From positions 430,001-494,000 of the forward strand of contig JAEOAD010002279.1 of NCBI GenBank assembly GCA_036365145.1: a stretch of 64,000 bases of DNA, written 5' to 3'. The notes below the pieces were generated by a model, which was not told the DNA's origin, searched no databases, and was given only the letters and a program-made list of their open reading frames with translations. Source of the stretch: Orientallactaga sibirica (Eukaryota; Chordata; Mammalia; Rodentia; Dipodidae). Shown piece by piece: positions 10,740 to 21,830 of this stretch (within the stretch, counting starts at the first letter, position 1; each line of letters begins with the position of its first letter). Both the position numbers and the translations under genes were made by a program.

Positions 10740-11640
10740 AAAAGGACATTACGTTTAGCCTTAAAGTCCTCAGCGATACAGAGTGTTCTTATCATTGTGC
10801 CAATTTAAACTTGTGTGCCTCCTGACTTCCTTGTTTTAATTTTCTCCTCTTCCATTTGTTTGCTCCGAGTGTGTACATGGAGGAGTTACTTCTGGCAATT
10901 GTCAAATCCTTATGCTTCGGCTAAAATCCATTCCAAATCTCACGAAGCAGAGAACAGGTGCAGTGTGATCTTCAGAACAAGCGATTTCATTAGAAATGAA
11001 TTCCTGCAATGTGAAAAATCAGTAGCACTTCAGAGGACATTTCTGGAAGAACCGAGCAGACCTGCATATATCGCCATACTGATTTGAATAGAATTTCTAA
11101 AGTAATTTAGCTCTTTTTTTTTTTTTTTTAAGACAAAAAGGAAATTCTATATGTTGCATAGATGACTTTGTCAGGCAGTGGAGGTGTTTGTTTTCAGGAC
11201 AAAATCTTGAGGACAGAAGCATTCTTAAGATATTTGTGCAAGGATACAGATCGAGACATCCTGTCATGGCGTGTGTGACCTCTGCTGGCCTTTCTCCCTC
11301 ATTTCCTGTGCTCCTCACCGTTGTCATTCCTGTGCACAGATTCGTCCTAGTTTCCCCTCTTACCATGAAAGCCATCTTAGCCTTGTGTGGCTGCCTAGGT
11401 GGGAACAAAAGCCAGAAAACAATGCGACAACAGCAAAGCTGCCTTAGGACCGTTGCAGAATTGATTACCTTTGTCCAACTTCCCCTATGTAGTTTCTACT
11501 TACTTTTCCAAACAACCTCATTTTTTTTATTTCCCCAGGGGATGTATCCGAGCCACCAGCTTTCCACTGCTTACCCCTCAAAGGGCCTGTCATCATCTTC
11601 GTTTGTGACTTTGGGCTTGGTTGTTCATCATTTTATACCT
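10740..11640. other. Non-repetitive stretch
   Basis: No gene found. A frame from 11188 stays open here but runs into the following SINE. A poly-T run lies at 11115-11130. Composition at 10800-11100 is AT-rich and complex, possibly conserved non-coding sequence. Confidence 0.4.
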
Positions 11641-11649
11641 TTGTCTTTT

Positions 11650-11939
11650 TTTTTTCAAAAAATTTTTAAATTATTTTTTTGGAGAGAGACACAGAGAGAG
11701 ACAGAGAGAGAGAGGGAGAGGAAGACAAATAGAGGTGGGCCCACCAGCAGTGTCTCAGCTGCTGCGAATGAACTCCAGACGTGTGCGCCCCCTTGTGGTC
11801 AAGTGCGGCATTGCGCCCTTGCGTCACTTTGCATCTGGCTAAACGTGGGACCTGGAGATTGGAACCGCTGGAGATTGGAACCAGTGTTCTTAGGCTTAGG
11901 AGGCAGGCGCCTTAACCCCTAAGCCATCTCTCCAGCCTC
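11650..11939 (-). mobile_element. tRNA-SINE type B with 16-bp TSD
   Basis: 'tatacctttgtctttt' occurs at 11634-11649 and 11940-11955, a perfect TSD. An 18-base phrase 'ggagattggaaccgctggag' is partly duplicated near 11855-11885, a subtype mark shared with copies at 32.3, 41.0 and 48.7 kb. Confidence 0.96.
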
Positions 11940-12020
11940 TATACCTTTGTCTTTTATGAGCTGGTGCTCACCAGCAGCCATGCAGCCAGTACAAGATGCG
12001 GCACACCAAAGGTGCCAGGT

Positions 12021-12212
12021 GGGGCTGGAGGGATGGCTTAGTGGTTAAGGCGTTTGCCTGCAAGCCAAAGGATCCTGGTTCGACTCTCCAGGACCCACGT
12101 AAGCCAGATGCGCAAGGGGGTGCACGCGTCTGGAGTTCGTTTGCAGTGGCTGGAGGCCCTGGAGCACCAATTCTCTCTCTCTCTCCCTTGCTCAAATAAT
12201 AAAAAATAAGGT
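12021..12212 (+). mobile_element. tRNA-SINE type A
   Basis: Head 'ggggctggagggatggctta', body, TCTC tail and AAATAATAAAAAATAA. Flanks 'aaggtgccaggt' and 'aaggtgttaggt' look like a diverged TSD. Confidence 0.92.
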
Positions 12213-12376
12213 GTTAGGTAACAGCTGGAATAAAAACAGCCCCTGAATCAGGGAATGATAAAGTCTTCTGAAGAAACATAACATCTCACCCACAAGCCCT
12301 TTCGGCCAGAAAGGCTAGATATGGCTCAGCCTCATGCTGGTAATAGAAGACTGGGTGTGGATTGCTATAGACATTT

Positions 12377-12563
12377 CTTTCTTTCTTTTTTAAATATTTG
12401 GTTAGTTAGTTAGATGTGTGTGTGTGTGTGTGTGTGGCAGGGTCTCTTACCACTCCAGTCTGATTCCTGTCTGGCTTTATGTGGGTGTTGCCTGGGGAAT
12501 TGAACCCGGGGCCACTTTGCAAGCAAACACCTTTAGCCACTGAACCATCTCTCCACGTCCCAC
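12377..12563 (-). mobile_element. tRNA-SINE, diverged, with (TG)n tract
   Basis: Flanks 'atagacatttct' (about 12367-12378 and 12566-12577). The usual (GA)n is replaced by (TG)n at 12415-12436 and the body is shortened. Confidence 0.8.
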
Positions 12564-12686
12564 CATAGACATTTCTCAGCTGAGAGGAAATATCGACCTA
12601 GAAGAATGTTCTGCTATTATCTTTTCCTACTCATCCATCCTGTGAGGAGGGATGGGGGGGGTTGAGTGCAAATGATTTCTTACCAC

Positions 12687-13153
12687 TGTAAGGGTCTGAA
12701 AAATTGCTGAAGAAAGACCCCAGACTCAAATAGTATGTCAAAGCAAAGAGCGTTTATTCTGCAGAATCAGCCAGCATATGGGGTCAACCATTCGTACAAA
12801 ATGGCAACCCTAAGAGGAGCATGCAGGCTCCTTTTAAACACAGCTAGAGGAATTTTGGCGGGCTTTTAGTCTTTTTTAATTTGAATGGTCTTAAGGTTTT
12901 GGCGGCCAGGTCTAGCGGAATTCTGGGCAAGTGAGGTAACCTCCTAACGTGATTGGCTAATCAAGCAGCAGTTATGTTTGTACGTCTTTGATTGGTTGTG
13001 GCGAAAGGGACATGTCTGGGCATGTTTGGACACGTCTCTAGGAACTGACTCAGCCCCCAGAGCTCGCCCCTCCTGGAAATTGAAACTTTGGCCTAGTCAG
13101 GGCAGCACCTTACTGAAGCCTGTCATGGCGTCACTTTGGTCCCTTTAACCACA
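12687..13153 (-). mobile_element. Solo LTR of an endogenous retrovirus, probable
   Basis: About 467 bp. Read on the minus strand it begins TG and ends CA. It shows two CCAATCA boxes (complement near 12952-12960 and 12990), a TTTAAAA TATA-like box (complement near 12833), and AATAAA with the usual spacing (complement near 12752). No gag, pol or env is adjacent. No convincing TSD: 'taccac' left against 'tacaaa' right. Family not identified. Confidence 0.6.
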
Positions 13154-13319
13154 TACAAAGACCTACATGACATGGCTTTAGGGTCCTCTCCCTTGGTTTT
13201 CCACTAGTAGCCCATGTTCCTGCCATGCCAAGCTGCTCACAGCTTGTGCACATGTGGTGCCAGTTGCAACCTCTCTGCCTTTGTGGGTGGGTTTCCCTCT
13301 TCTTGGCAAAGCCCTTCTC

Positions 13320-13550
13320 TTTTTAATTTTTATTTATTTATTTAATTAATTTATTTATTAGGCACAGAGAGAGTGGGGGGCGGTGGAGAGAGAGATAGAA
13401 TGGGCTCGCCAGGGTCTCTAGCCACTGCAAACAAACTCCAGACCCATGTGTCAACATGTACATCTGGCTTACGTGGGACCTGGAGAATCGAACCAAGATC
13501 TTTAAGCTTCACAGGCACATGCCTTAACCGCTAAGCCATCTCTCCAGCCC
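13320..13550 (-). mobile_element. tRNA-SINE type A with TSD
   Basis: 'aaagcccttctct' on the left (about 13308-13320) and again at 13554-13566. Confidence 0.94.
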
Positions 13551-13585
13551 GGGAAAGCCCTTCTCTAGCGAGAAAACATGCAGCT

Positions 13586-13745
13586 CACTGTGAAGAGCTC
13601 CAGCCTTGGAGCCAAGCAGACCTGCATGCAGATCTGTCACTGCTGTGGCTTAAGTGCAACGCCTTGGACTTCTTGAAGGTCACTTTTCACATTGTAGAAA
13701 TCGTCATGTTATCTCCCCCATAGAACTGCTGTGAGAAATACATTA
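13586..13745 (+). mobile_element. MIR element
   Basis: 'ccagccttggagccaagcag' start and 'cacattgtagaaatcgtcatg' later fit the MIR order: a head, 'ttggact..gtcac', then a 'gtaaaat'-like block. Confidence 0.55.
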
Positions 13746-13984
13746 GGAAATACACAGAGAGAACTTGAGGACTTGAATGGCACACGGTGCTTGTTAATGG
13801 CAGAGCTTTTCTTGCTGAATTTTTCTGGAAGAATCTTCCTAGTAGGAGTCAAGTCCAAGGTCATCTGGAGTCTTTTTCAACTGCCTTTGGCAAGCTACAG
13901 ACAGCTTTCCCATGTACCTCATCTTCATTTCATTACTCCACATATTCTATCATTCTCTGTATCCATTTTCCATGTCACATTTCC

Positions 13985-14204
13985 CTTTATTTTTAGAGAG
14001 ACAGAGAGATAGAGAGAAAATTGGCACACCAGGGCCTCTGCCACTGAAATCGAACTCCAGACACTTGCGCCACCTAGTGGGCATGTGCGACCTTGCGCTT
14101 GCCTCACATTTGTGCGTCTGGCTTACGTAGGATCTGGAGAGTCGAACATGGGTCCTTAGGCTTCACAGGCAAGTGCCTTAACCGCTAAGCCATCTCTCCA
14201 GCCC
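13985..14204 (-). mobile_element. tRNA-SINE type C
   Basis: Contains 'cacctagtgggcatgtgcg', the type C block, and ends 'ctctccagccc'. Confidence 0.93.
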
Positions 14205-14273
14205 TGTAATTTTTAAAATCTGTGTAAGCATGTGTAGTATGTGTGCATCTTGTATGCACGTGGGTGCACATGT

Positions 14274-14562
14274 GTGCGTGGGTGTGCATAGAGGCCAGAG
14301 GTGAATGTTGAGTGTCTTCCTCTGTTGTGCTCCACGTTGTTTCCTGAGATCCAGTTTCTCAGTTGAACTGAAAAATCTGCTGATTGGGCTACTCGAGACA
14401 GACAGCTTACCCTGGGGAGCCTCTGTCACTGTCTCCCAAATGCTGGGATTACGGGCAGTCCACCATGCCCATCTGGCATTTCCATGGGTGCTAGGGAACA
14501 GAACACATCCTTACTTACGCTGCAAGTGCTTTATCCTCAGAGCCCATATATCTCCCCAGCCC
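14274..14562 (-). mobile_element. B4 (ID-B1 fusion) SINE
   Basis: 'gaggccagaggtgaatgttg', a B1-like middle ('gctgggattacgggc') and an ID-like end ('ctccccagccccc') in the order of rodent B4. Preceded by a TG/CATG-rich tail. Confidence 0.75.
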
Positions 14563-14976
14563 CCATGTAAAGCCCTTAAAGACATAGTTCAAGAATCTCC
14601 CAAGTGTGTTTTCAGGCCTGGAGATAATATTGGATATATGAATGCTTGCTGACTCTTTCAACACGCGGGTAAATGAATGAATCCCAAACCAGGCAGTAAA
14701 ACGTGCTCAGTGTCAGAGGGAAACTTGGACCAGGCACTTTGATTGGCTACTTAATTTGCTGAAAGCTTTCCATATGGGTCAATCACACAATTTTAGCCTG
14801 TCTGCTGAAAGGTCTTCCCAAGGTTGTTAAGTCTTAAAGAGAACAATGGCTAAATGGTGGTTTTACTTCATTCTCTCCACCAGTTGCATTGGAGAACAGC
14901 TACTTAACACATTTGCCAGCGACTTCTCATGAGTCTCCTCTTCCGCTTTGTTCACCTCCGGTTCTTAGCACGAGTT
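14563..14976. other. Non-repetitive stretch
   Basis: No gene. 14735-14870 is AT-rich with several homeodomain and octamer-like cores ('gattggctacttaatttgc', 'gggtcaatcacacaat'), resembling conserved non-coding DNA by composition only. Confidence 0.4.
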
Positions 14977-14987
14977 ACATGCTGTTT

Positions 14988-14990
<3 letters not shown>

Positions 14991-15030
<40 letters not shown>

Positions 15031-15306
15031 TTATGTTTTTTAAAAAATTATTTTATTTATTTATTTTTGGAGAGAGACACAGAGAGAGACAGACAGAGAG
15101 GGAGAGGGAGACAGATAGAGATGGGCATGCCAGCAGTCTCTCAGCTGCTGTGAATGAAATCCAGATGCATGCACCCCCTTGTGGGCAAGTGCGGCATTGC
15201 GCCCTTGCGTCACTTTGCATCTGGCTAAACGTGGGACCTGAAGATGGAACCGGGTTCTTAGGCTTAGCAGGCAGGCACCTTAACCGCTGAGCCATCTCTC
15301 CAGCCC
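14991..15306 (-). mobile_element. tRNA-SINE type B with expanded (ATTT)n tail
   Basis: TSD 'acatgctgttttta' at 14977-14990 and 15308-15321. The tail contains (ATTT)n at 14991-15032, a microsatellite grown from the SINE A-tail. Confidence 0.95.
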
Positions 15307-15321
15307 ACATGCTGTTTTTAA

Positions 15322-15855
15322 ATCTTGCTTTGTAAGTGCAGTGGTGTTAGTTCTCAAATCAGTTCGCCACATGGAAAATGTTCTAGAACAAAGGCGATGA
15401 ATTGCTTTTCCTATGTAAATGTTTTGAAATGAAAGGAAGCCCATCTCTCATTGGATCCTGATAGACCATTGCTACTGGAGGCAGTTCAAGGTAAAGTTGT
15501 TCATTGAGCCGTATCTCCTACAAAGCCCACCTCACACTATCCGCTGCCTTAAGGTGACAGATGGTGGCTTCCCACCATGACTTGTGTGCTGTCAAGACAT
15601 TTTGGTTGACTCATGTCCCTTCCTGACAAATCTCACTTACGTCTCCTGAAGCAGTGCAGGCGTCTCTTCTTCCAGGAAGCCTTCTTTGAATGGCTTAATC
15701 TTTTCTCTTCCAGCTCTATGTGGTATATTGTGCAGAGGCCGAGTGGGGCAATGCAGCTTAATGCCTAAGAAAATAGCTTTGAGAGGTAGACAGCTTGAGA
15801 TGGAATTTGAATTTTACTTTTTTTGTTGTTGTTCTTTTTTTTTAAAGGATTCAGC
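15322..15855. other. Non-repetitive stretch ending in a MIR
   Basis: No gene. 15740-15815 looks like a MIR 5' part, cut by the next SINE; its 3' part may continue at 16250-16300. Confidence 0.4.
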
Positions 15856-15856
15856 C

Positions 15857-15907
<51 letters not shown>

Positions 15908-16089
15908 TTCATTTGAGAGAGAGACAGATAGAGAGAGAATGGGCACGCCAGGGTCTCCAGCCACTGCAAACGAACTCTAGATGCATGCGCCACCTTGTGT
16001 ATCTGGCTTACGTGGGTCCTGGGGAATCGAACCTAGGTCCTTTGGCTTTGCAGGCAAGTGCCTTAACCGCTAAGCCATTTCTCCAGCCC
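15857..16089 (-). mobile_element. tRNA-SINE type A with (TTTA)n tail
   Basis: The tail holds about thirteen TTTA units (15857-15910). Head ends 'catttctccagccc'. Confidence 0.94.
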
Positions 16090-16242
16090 CTGTTGTTTGT
16101 TTTTTGAGGTAGGGTTTTTACACTAGCCTAGGCTGACCTGGAATTCACTATGTAGTCTCAGGGTGGCCTTGAACTCATGATGATCCTCCCACCTCTGCCT
16201 CCCGAGTGCTGAGATTAAAGGCGTGCACCACCATGCCTGGCT
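16090..16242 (-). mobile_element. B1 SINE
   Basis: 'ttttttgaggtagggttttt' to 'caccatgcctggc', directly against the previous SINE. Confidence 0.93.
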
Positions 16243-16615
16243 AACTAGCTTGTGATCTTGGGCCAAGTCTTTGATTTCATTTTCTTCCATGAGTGTACCC
16301 CTCCTCTGGAGCTTGCCAAGCCCTGAGGGGATGCCTGGAATCTTCTGTTGTTAAAAATCAGGGTCTTTTCAAGTAAACTGAAATGTCTGCCATGATCACT
16401 CTCACTAGGCAGGTGAGAAGTAGCTCAGAAGAGAAACTTGAGCCTTGAATTTGTATCAGCATGTTCCCAGTGCTGAGCATGTTGCTTTTTGTTAAAAGTT
16501 GCCAATCTACACTGAGAGTAAAACAGGGTGCTAGAGGTTCAGAAAAGTCCTTGAACCCCAAACCCTATACTTCGTGTCTATTTTTAACCAGAGAATTGAA
16601 TAAAACAAGACTGAG
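16243..16615. other. Non-repetitive stretch
   Basis: MIR-like 'gatcttgggccaagtctttg' at 16252-16272, otherwise nothing recognised. Confidence 0.4.
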
Positions 16616-16616
16616 A

Positions 16617-16858
16617 GGGCTGGAGAGATGGCTTAGCGGTTAAGGTGCCTGCCTGTGAAGCCTAAGAACGCCCGTTCGATTCTCCAGGTCCCACGTTTAG
16701 CCAGACGCAAAAGTGAGGCAAGGGCGCAATGCCGCACTTGCCCACAAGGGGGCGCATGCGTCTGGAATTCGTTCACAGTGGCTGAGAGGCTGCTGGCGTG
16801 CCCATTCTCTCTCTGCCTCTTCCTTTATCTCTCTCTCTCTCTCTCAAATTAAAAAGAA
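16617..16858 (+). mobile_element. tRNA-SINE type B
   Basis: 'gggctggagagatggcttag' head, type B middle, TCTC tail. Its end lies about 60 bases before the left breakpoint of the 3.8-kb duplication. Confidence 0.94.
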
Positions 16859-17494
16859 AAAGACAGAACCAAGGGAAGGAAAATGAATAAAGCTATGTGA
16901 CCCAAGAGCCAACGTGGTAGGCCTGGAAAAACCATGGAGAGGACAGAAAAGAAAGGACAGGGAGCCCTTCCATGTGGTGAGTAGGAGCGGGTAAGAGAGC
17001 CCATGTGTAAAGTAGGGGTTAGGAGGTTCAGTTGTCAGGCAGCCAAGAGAGAGAAAGCGAGCGAGAGAGATTTCCCTGTCTTGGTAAAACTTATTAATCA
17101 CTTATGGTGGTGGACCCTACCTTCCAGTTCAGGTGAGCCAGAGGGACAGCGATTGGTCTGGGTTAGAGGCTGTCTCAGGAAGAGGCCAGCCATGACGCTG
17201 AGTTCAGGGGGCTGAACTAGAACAAGCACAATGTTAGGATTCTAGAAAAAGACCTCCCTGCCAGGGAGAGGCGCAGGTATGGGCAAAACAGGTCTAGGGA
17301 AGAGCTAAGAAGTCAGATCATCCTTTGATCTCCAGCAAGCACAGACCTTCAGGAGTCACCCTGACTTCCCAACCAAGCTGCCTGGGGCTCCCTCTCAGGA
17401 GCGGTGGCCAATGCATCTGTTTCCTACTCAGGAGATCTCCCTCGCACTTCCCAAGCTAAGCTCTCACCCACTCCACAGCATTTGTAACCCCATC

Positions 17495-17905
17495 CCATCG
17501 CTCAGCTAATGCTGCCTGACAAAACACAGTGGCATGCAACAGCAAGGATTTAATTAACTCGGGAATCTGCATATTAGTTGGAGCCTTGGCTAATGTAGGG
17601 TGGCCTTCTCATGAATCTTCAGGGTTAGCTGTGACCATGTATGTGCTTCCACATGCTTGGGGCCCCACCTAGCAAGGACTAGTTCATTAATCTCTGATTT
17701 ATCCAGTCCTTTCATTCTCTAGTAGGCTAGTTTAAGTTTGTTCATATGATGGGAGCCAAGGTGAGGGGTGGAGGGAGAAAGAGAGAGAGAGAGGGGAAGA
17801 GAAAAAGAGAGGAGCAACAGGGAAGGATATACAAAATCTCATAGCTCCTATGAACGAGAGGACGACTGCTTAATTGTATAATCTGTCACAGCCACTCAGT
17901 CATCT
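17495..17905. repeat. Old mammalian dispersed repeat, family not determined
   Basis: 'gctgcctgacaaaacacagtgg', 'gggttagctgtgaccatg' and 'ataatctgtcacagcc' follow the order of an old MLT/MER-type element. Contains a GA-rich run at 17775-17815. The second copy lies near 21297-21707. Confidence 0.35.
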
Positions 17906-17946
17906 GTCAACGCTGATACCTGGGAAATGTTTAAATTGAAAGCCAG

Positions 17947-17995
17947 CATTTTTTTAAAAAGTAATTTTTTGTTTATTATTTATTTATTTGAGGGC

Positions 17996-18031
<36 letters not shown>

Positions 18032-18204
18032 CAGATAGATAGAGAATGTGCGCGCCAGGGCCTCCAGCCACTGCAAACGAACTCCAGATGCACGCGCCAC
18101 TATGTGCATCCGGCTTACGTGGGTCCTGGGGAATTGAGTCTTGAACCGGGTCCTTAGGGCTTCACAGGCAAGCGTTTTAACCGCTAAGCCATCTCTGCAG
18201 GCCC
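17947..18204 (-). mobile_element. tRNA-SINE type A inside duplication copy 1
   Basis: TSD 'gaaagccagcatttt' left. The right copy is better preserved in duplication copy 2 ('gaaagcaagcatttt'). The (GA)n is about 28 bases here and 24 in copy 2. Confidence 0.93.
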
Positions 18205-18761
18205 AAAGTTTGCATTTTAAGTCACATGATTATCAGGTACCAACTATATGTTTGCAAATGCATTCCTCACCATTCTTAAAATAGTACCTAGAAACTGAGG
18301 GAAACCTGTGAAGTCGAAGGATGTAATTTTTTTTTTTTTTGCATGAAGTTATAGCACGATGTTAATATGATAGTGCAATATGTTTGTTCTTTTTCTTTTC
18401 CTAGAAGGGATATGTACTAAGAAAGCCATAGAGGGTTAGAGAAATGCTCAGCGGGCCGGTTTTAGACAGTGCTGTAAGTCCAGTTTGCCCTGCCATAGAA
18501 GGGGGAGGGGATCAAGGAGGAATCCGGAGCAGTGGGTTGGGCCATTCCTTACAGCTATGCTCCATCACGGTGCTCCCCTGCTACTCCCATGCCCCACCCC
18601 CCATCATCTGGTTTTGTTGGCACATTCTTTATTAAATAAGCTTAATGACAACATCGAGGACATAAATGGTTTGGCACCAGTCTCTGGCAAAGTGGAAAAC
18701 AGTGAAAACAAAGGCGCTATAATTTTTCCCCAATAATTTAAGCAGTTGAATTAATTAAGAC

Positions 18762-19186
18762 TGTAAGGTTCGGGAGTGACAAGACCACTGCAGATCACTC
18801 TGAGGCAAAGATGAAAGCTTTTATTGAAAAGTTTGAGCTGCCAGGGCTGGCTCACGAGAGCGGAGCACAGCCAAGCTGAGTTTTCAGGTAGTGGGCTTTG
18901 AAGGGCTTCTTCAGTTGGGGAAGGTTAGGAAGGGAATAGAAAGGTTCCTTTAGGGAGATCATTACACTAACCATTTAAACTAGCTAGGTGTGACACCAGA
19001 ACAGTGACCAAGGTGACGTGAGGAGATAAGGGGGCAGGAAACCATGACCCAAGTGCATTGTTAGACAAGGAGGGGTTAAGGACTGGGTGGTTTCTTGAGG
19101 AATCTGGATGATCCACTTTCCTGGGCCCCTGTCACCATTCTGCTGACCATAGCGACTCCGTCTTGGGAGCCCGTCCCAATTTAACA
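18762..19186 (-). mobile_element. Solo LTR in duplication copy 1
   Basis: About 425 bp with TG...CA ends on the minus strand and a 5-bp TSD 'aagac' (18757-18761 and 19187-19191). A polyadenylation signal AATAAAAGC lies on the minus strand (complement near 18813-18825). No internal retroviral sequence flanks it. Family unknown; 5-bp TSDs occur in several ERV classes. Confidence 0.72.
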
Positions 19187-19347
19187 AAGACCTACTTTTG
19201 GGCTACTTTATAGACTTAACTAGCCCAACCAGGGTCTCAGGGTCTCCAGGGGCCACGGGTGAGAAAATGTCCACCGCTAGCAGTGAGCTGTGGCTTTACA
19301 AACGCATGTTCACAAAACAAAAACCAAAAAAAAAAAAAAAAGTTTAA

Positions 19348-19522
19348 GCCGGGCGTGGTGGCGCACGCCTTTAATCCCAGCACTTGGGAGGCAGAAGTAG
19401 GACGATTGCAGTGAGTTCAAGGCCACCCTGAGACTACATAGTTAATTCCAGGTCAGCCTGGGCCAGAGTGAGACACTACCTCGAAAAACCAAAGAAAAAC
19501 AAAAACAAACAAAAAAAAGAAA
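19348..19522 (+). mobile_element. B1 SINE in duplication copy 1
   Basis: Starts 'gccgggcgtggtggcgcacg' and ends in an interrupted A-tail with CAAA groups. In copy 2 this tail is a pure A-run. Confidence 0.95.
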
Positions 19523-20247
19523 CACATGTTCGCATGTGTTGTGGATGTGGGGAACAAGCCAGGTCCCGAGCTGAGGAGTGAAAGGCCTTGGAGGGTGGGG
19601 ATCGGGGAAAGGTAGATGAAGCAAACTTGAGAAGCCTTCAGAGAACACAGCAGCATTGTTACCAGACCAGAGCCACAGGAGGAAAACAAAACAACAACAA
19701 AATCAGGATCACCTGAGGAGGTGTCTAGCAGGAAGCTTCCTTTCCTGGATGGAAGTCTGTTCACAGATGTGGATTCCAGAGCTGGGGCTGGAGCTAGGCG
19801 GATTTCTGTGTAACCTTGTCTGGGGTGTGACCTTCAGCATGTCACTTCAGCCGCTTATCCTCAGTGGACTCCTTGGTGAAGTGGGTTCTCCTTGCTCCTA
19901 ATGTCACGTATGTCACAAAAGCTGGTGTTGGTTTGCTAATGTTACAGGGGTGAGCCTTAGCATCTCATGGCCCACGGGATTATGTAGTGGTGCTTCTAGG
20001 TGGACCTGCATCACGGGTTTCTCTACCTTCTTTGTGTCTACAGGCACTCCTGTGGGTAGATGTGTAGCAGATTATTTTGGGCCCTACGACATCCATCGGC
20101 ACCATCTTTTATGGAAGCTTCTGGTCACAACTGCTTGCAAACATAGCAGGCAGGAAGTGCTTGGGATCAACATTCCCAAGAGCTGCCTTTACAGGACCAC
20201 AGAAAGGGAAGTGGTGAATGGACACCCAGTGTCTTCATCTGCTGAAG
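19523..20247. other. Non-repetitive part of the duplicated unit, copy 1
   Basis: MIR-like text at 19790-19885 ('gtgaccttcagcatgtcac'). The rest is unrecognised, and no frame looks coding. Copy 2 equivalent: 23332-24050. Confidence 0.45.
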
Positions 20248-20260
20248 TACATCTTTTTTT

Positions 20261-20409
20261 TTTTTTTTTTTTTGCGAGGTAGGGTCTCCCCTCTGGTCCA
20301 GGCTGACCTGAATTAACTGTGTAGTCTCAGGGTGGCCTCAACTCTCGGCGATCCTTCTACCTCTGCCTCCCAACATTGGGATTAAAGGCATGCGCCCACC
20401 ATGCCCTGC
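20261..20409 (-). mobile_element. B1 SINE in duplication copy 1
   Basis: TSD 'aagtacatctttttt' on both sides (left about 20245, right 20411). Confidence 0.95.
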
Positions 20410-20423
20410 AAAGTACATCTTTT

Positions 20424-20597
20424 TTAAAAATATGTTTTAAAAATTTTTATTTGAGTGACAGAGAGAAAGATTGGGTAGGAAGAGAATGGGCATGCCAGGG
20501 CCTCCAGCCACTGCAAAGGAACTCCAGGTGCATGTGCCCCCTTGTCCTTGGGCCTGAAGGCAAGTGCCTTAACTGCTATGCCATCTTTCCAACTCTT
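20424..20597 (-). mobile_element. Short tRNA-SINE in duplication copy 1
   Basis: Body with a deletion after 'cccccttgtccttggg'; head degraded to 'catctttccaactc'. Confidence 0.82.
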
Positions 20598-20604
20598 TTA
20601 TACT

Positions 20605-20715
20605 TAAAAAAATTAATAAAAATTTTTAGAGAGAGAGAGGATTGGCGCACCAGGAATTGGCACCTCAGCCATTGAAGTCAAACTGGGCATGTGCAACCTT
20701 GCACTTGCCTCACCT
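20605..20715 (-). mobile_element. tRNA-SINE type C cut by the duplication breakpoint
   Basis: Left part of the SINE complete at 24411-24623. The head is missing because the tandem junction falls inside it. Confidence 0.93.
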
Positions 20716-21746
20716 GTGGTAGGCCTGGAAAAACCATGGAGAGGACAGAAAAGAAAGGACAGGGAGCCCTTCCATGTGGTGAGTAGGAGCGGGTAAGAGA
20801 GCCCATGTGTAAAGTAGGGGTTAGGAGGTTCAGTTGTCAGGCAGCCAAGAGAGAGAAAGCGAGCGAGAGAGATTTCCCTGTCTTGGTAAAACTTATTAAT
20901 CACTTATGGTGGTGGGCCCTACCTTCCAGTTCAGGTGAGCCAGAGGGACAGCGATTGGTCTGGGCTAGAGGCTGTCTCAGGGAGAGGCCAGCCATGACGC
21001 TGAGTTCAGGGGGCTGAACTAGAACAAGCACAATGTTAGGATTCTAGAAAAAGACCTCCCTGCCAGGGAGAGGTGCAGGTATGGGCAAAACAGGTCTAGG
21101 GAAGAGCTAAGAAGTCAGATCATCCTTTGATCTCCAGCAAGCACAGACCTTCAGGAGTCACCCTGACTGTTCAACAAAGCTGCCTGGGGCTCCCACTCAG
21201 GAGCGGTGGCCAATGCATCTGTTTCCTACTCAGGAGATCTCCCTCGCACTTCCCAAGCTAAGCTCCCACCCACTCCACAGCATTTGTAACCCCATCCCAT
21301 CGCTCAGCTAATGCTGCCTGACAAAACACAGTGGCATGCAACAGCAGGTATTTAATTAACTCGGGAATCTGCATGTTAGTTGGAGCCTTGGCTAATGTAG
21401 GGTGGCTTCCTCATGAATCTTCAGGGTTAGCTGTGACCATGTATGTGCTTCCACATGCTTGGGGCCCCACGTAGCAAGGACTAGTTCATTAATCTCTGAT
21501 TTATCCAGTCCTTTCATTCTCTAGTAGGCTAGTTTAAGTTTGTTCATATGGTGGGAGCCAAGGTGAGGAGTGGAGGGAGAAAGAGAGAGAGAGAGGGGAA
21601 GAGAAAAAGAGAGGAGCAACAGGGAAGGATATACAAAATCTCATAGCTCCTATGAACGAGAGGACGACTGCTTAATTGTATAATCTGTCACAGCCACTCA
21701 GTCATCTGTCAACGCTGATACCTGGGAAATGTTTAAATTGAAAGCC

Positions 21747-21797
21747 AGCATTTTTTTAAAAAGTAATTTTTTGTTTATTATTTATTTATTTGAGGGC

Positions 21798-21830
<33 letters not shown>

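Larger units (their letters stand above)
16914..20715 (+). repeat. 3.8-kb tandem duplication, copy 1
   Basis: Unit of 3802 bases repeated head to tail at 20716-24528. Starts at 'gtggtaggcctggaaaaacc' (16914). Ends inside a type C SINE after 'cttgcctcacct' (20715), where copy 2 starts at once. Copies differ by scattered substitutions and many one-base indels. Identity looks like about 97% by eye. Confidence 0.97.

Noticed and set aside
11188..11922. 244-codon plus-strand frame
   Set aside because: The second half is an antisense type B SINE. The first half has no domain, no conserved start context and no splice partner.
16617..20715. SINE-SINE recombination as the cause of the 3.8-kb duplication
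   Set aside because: The SINE near the left edge is plus-oriented type B and the one at the right edge is minus-oriented type C, and the left breakpoint lies about 60 bases outside the SINE.
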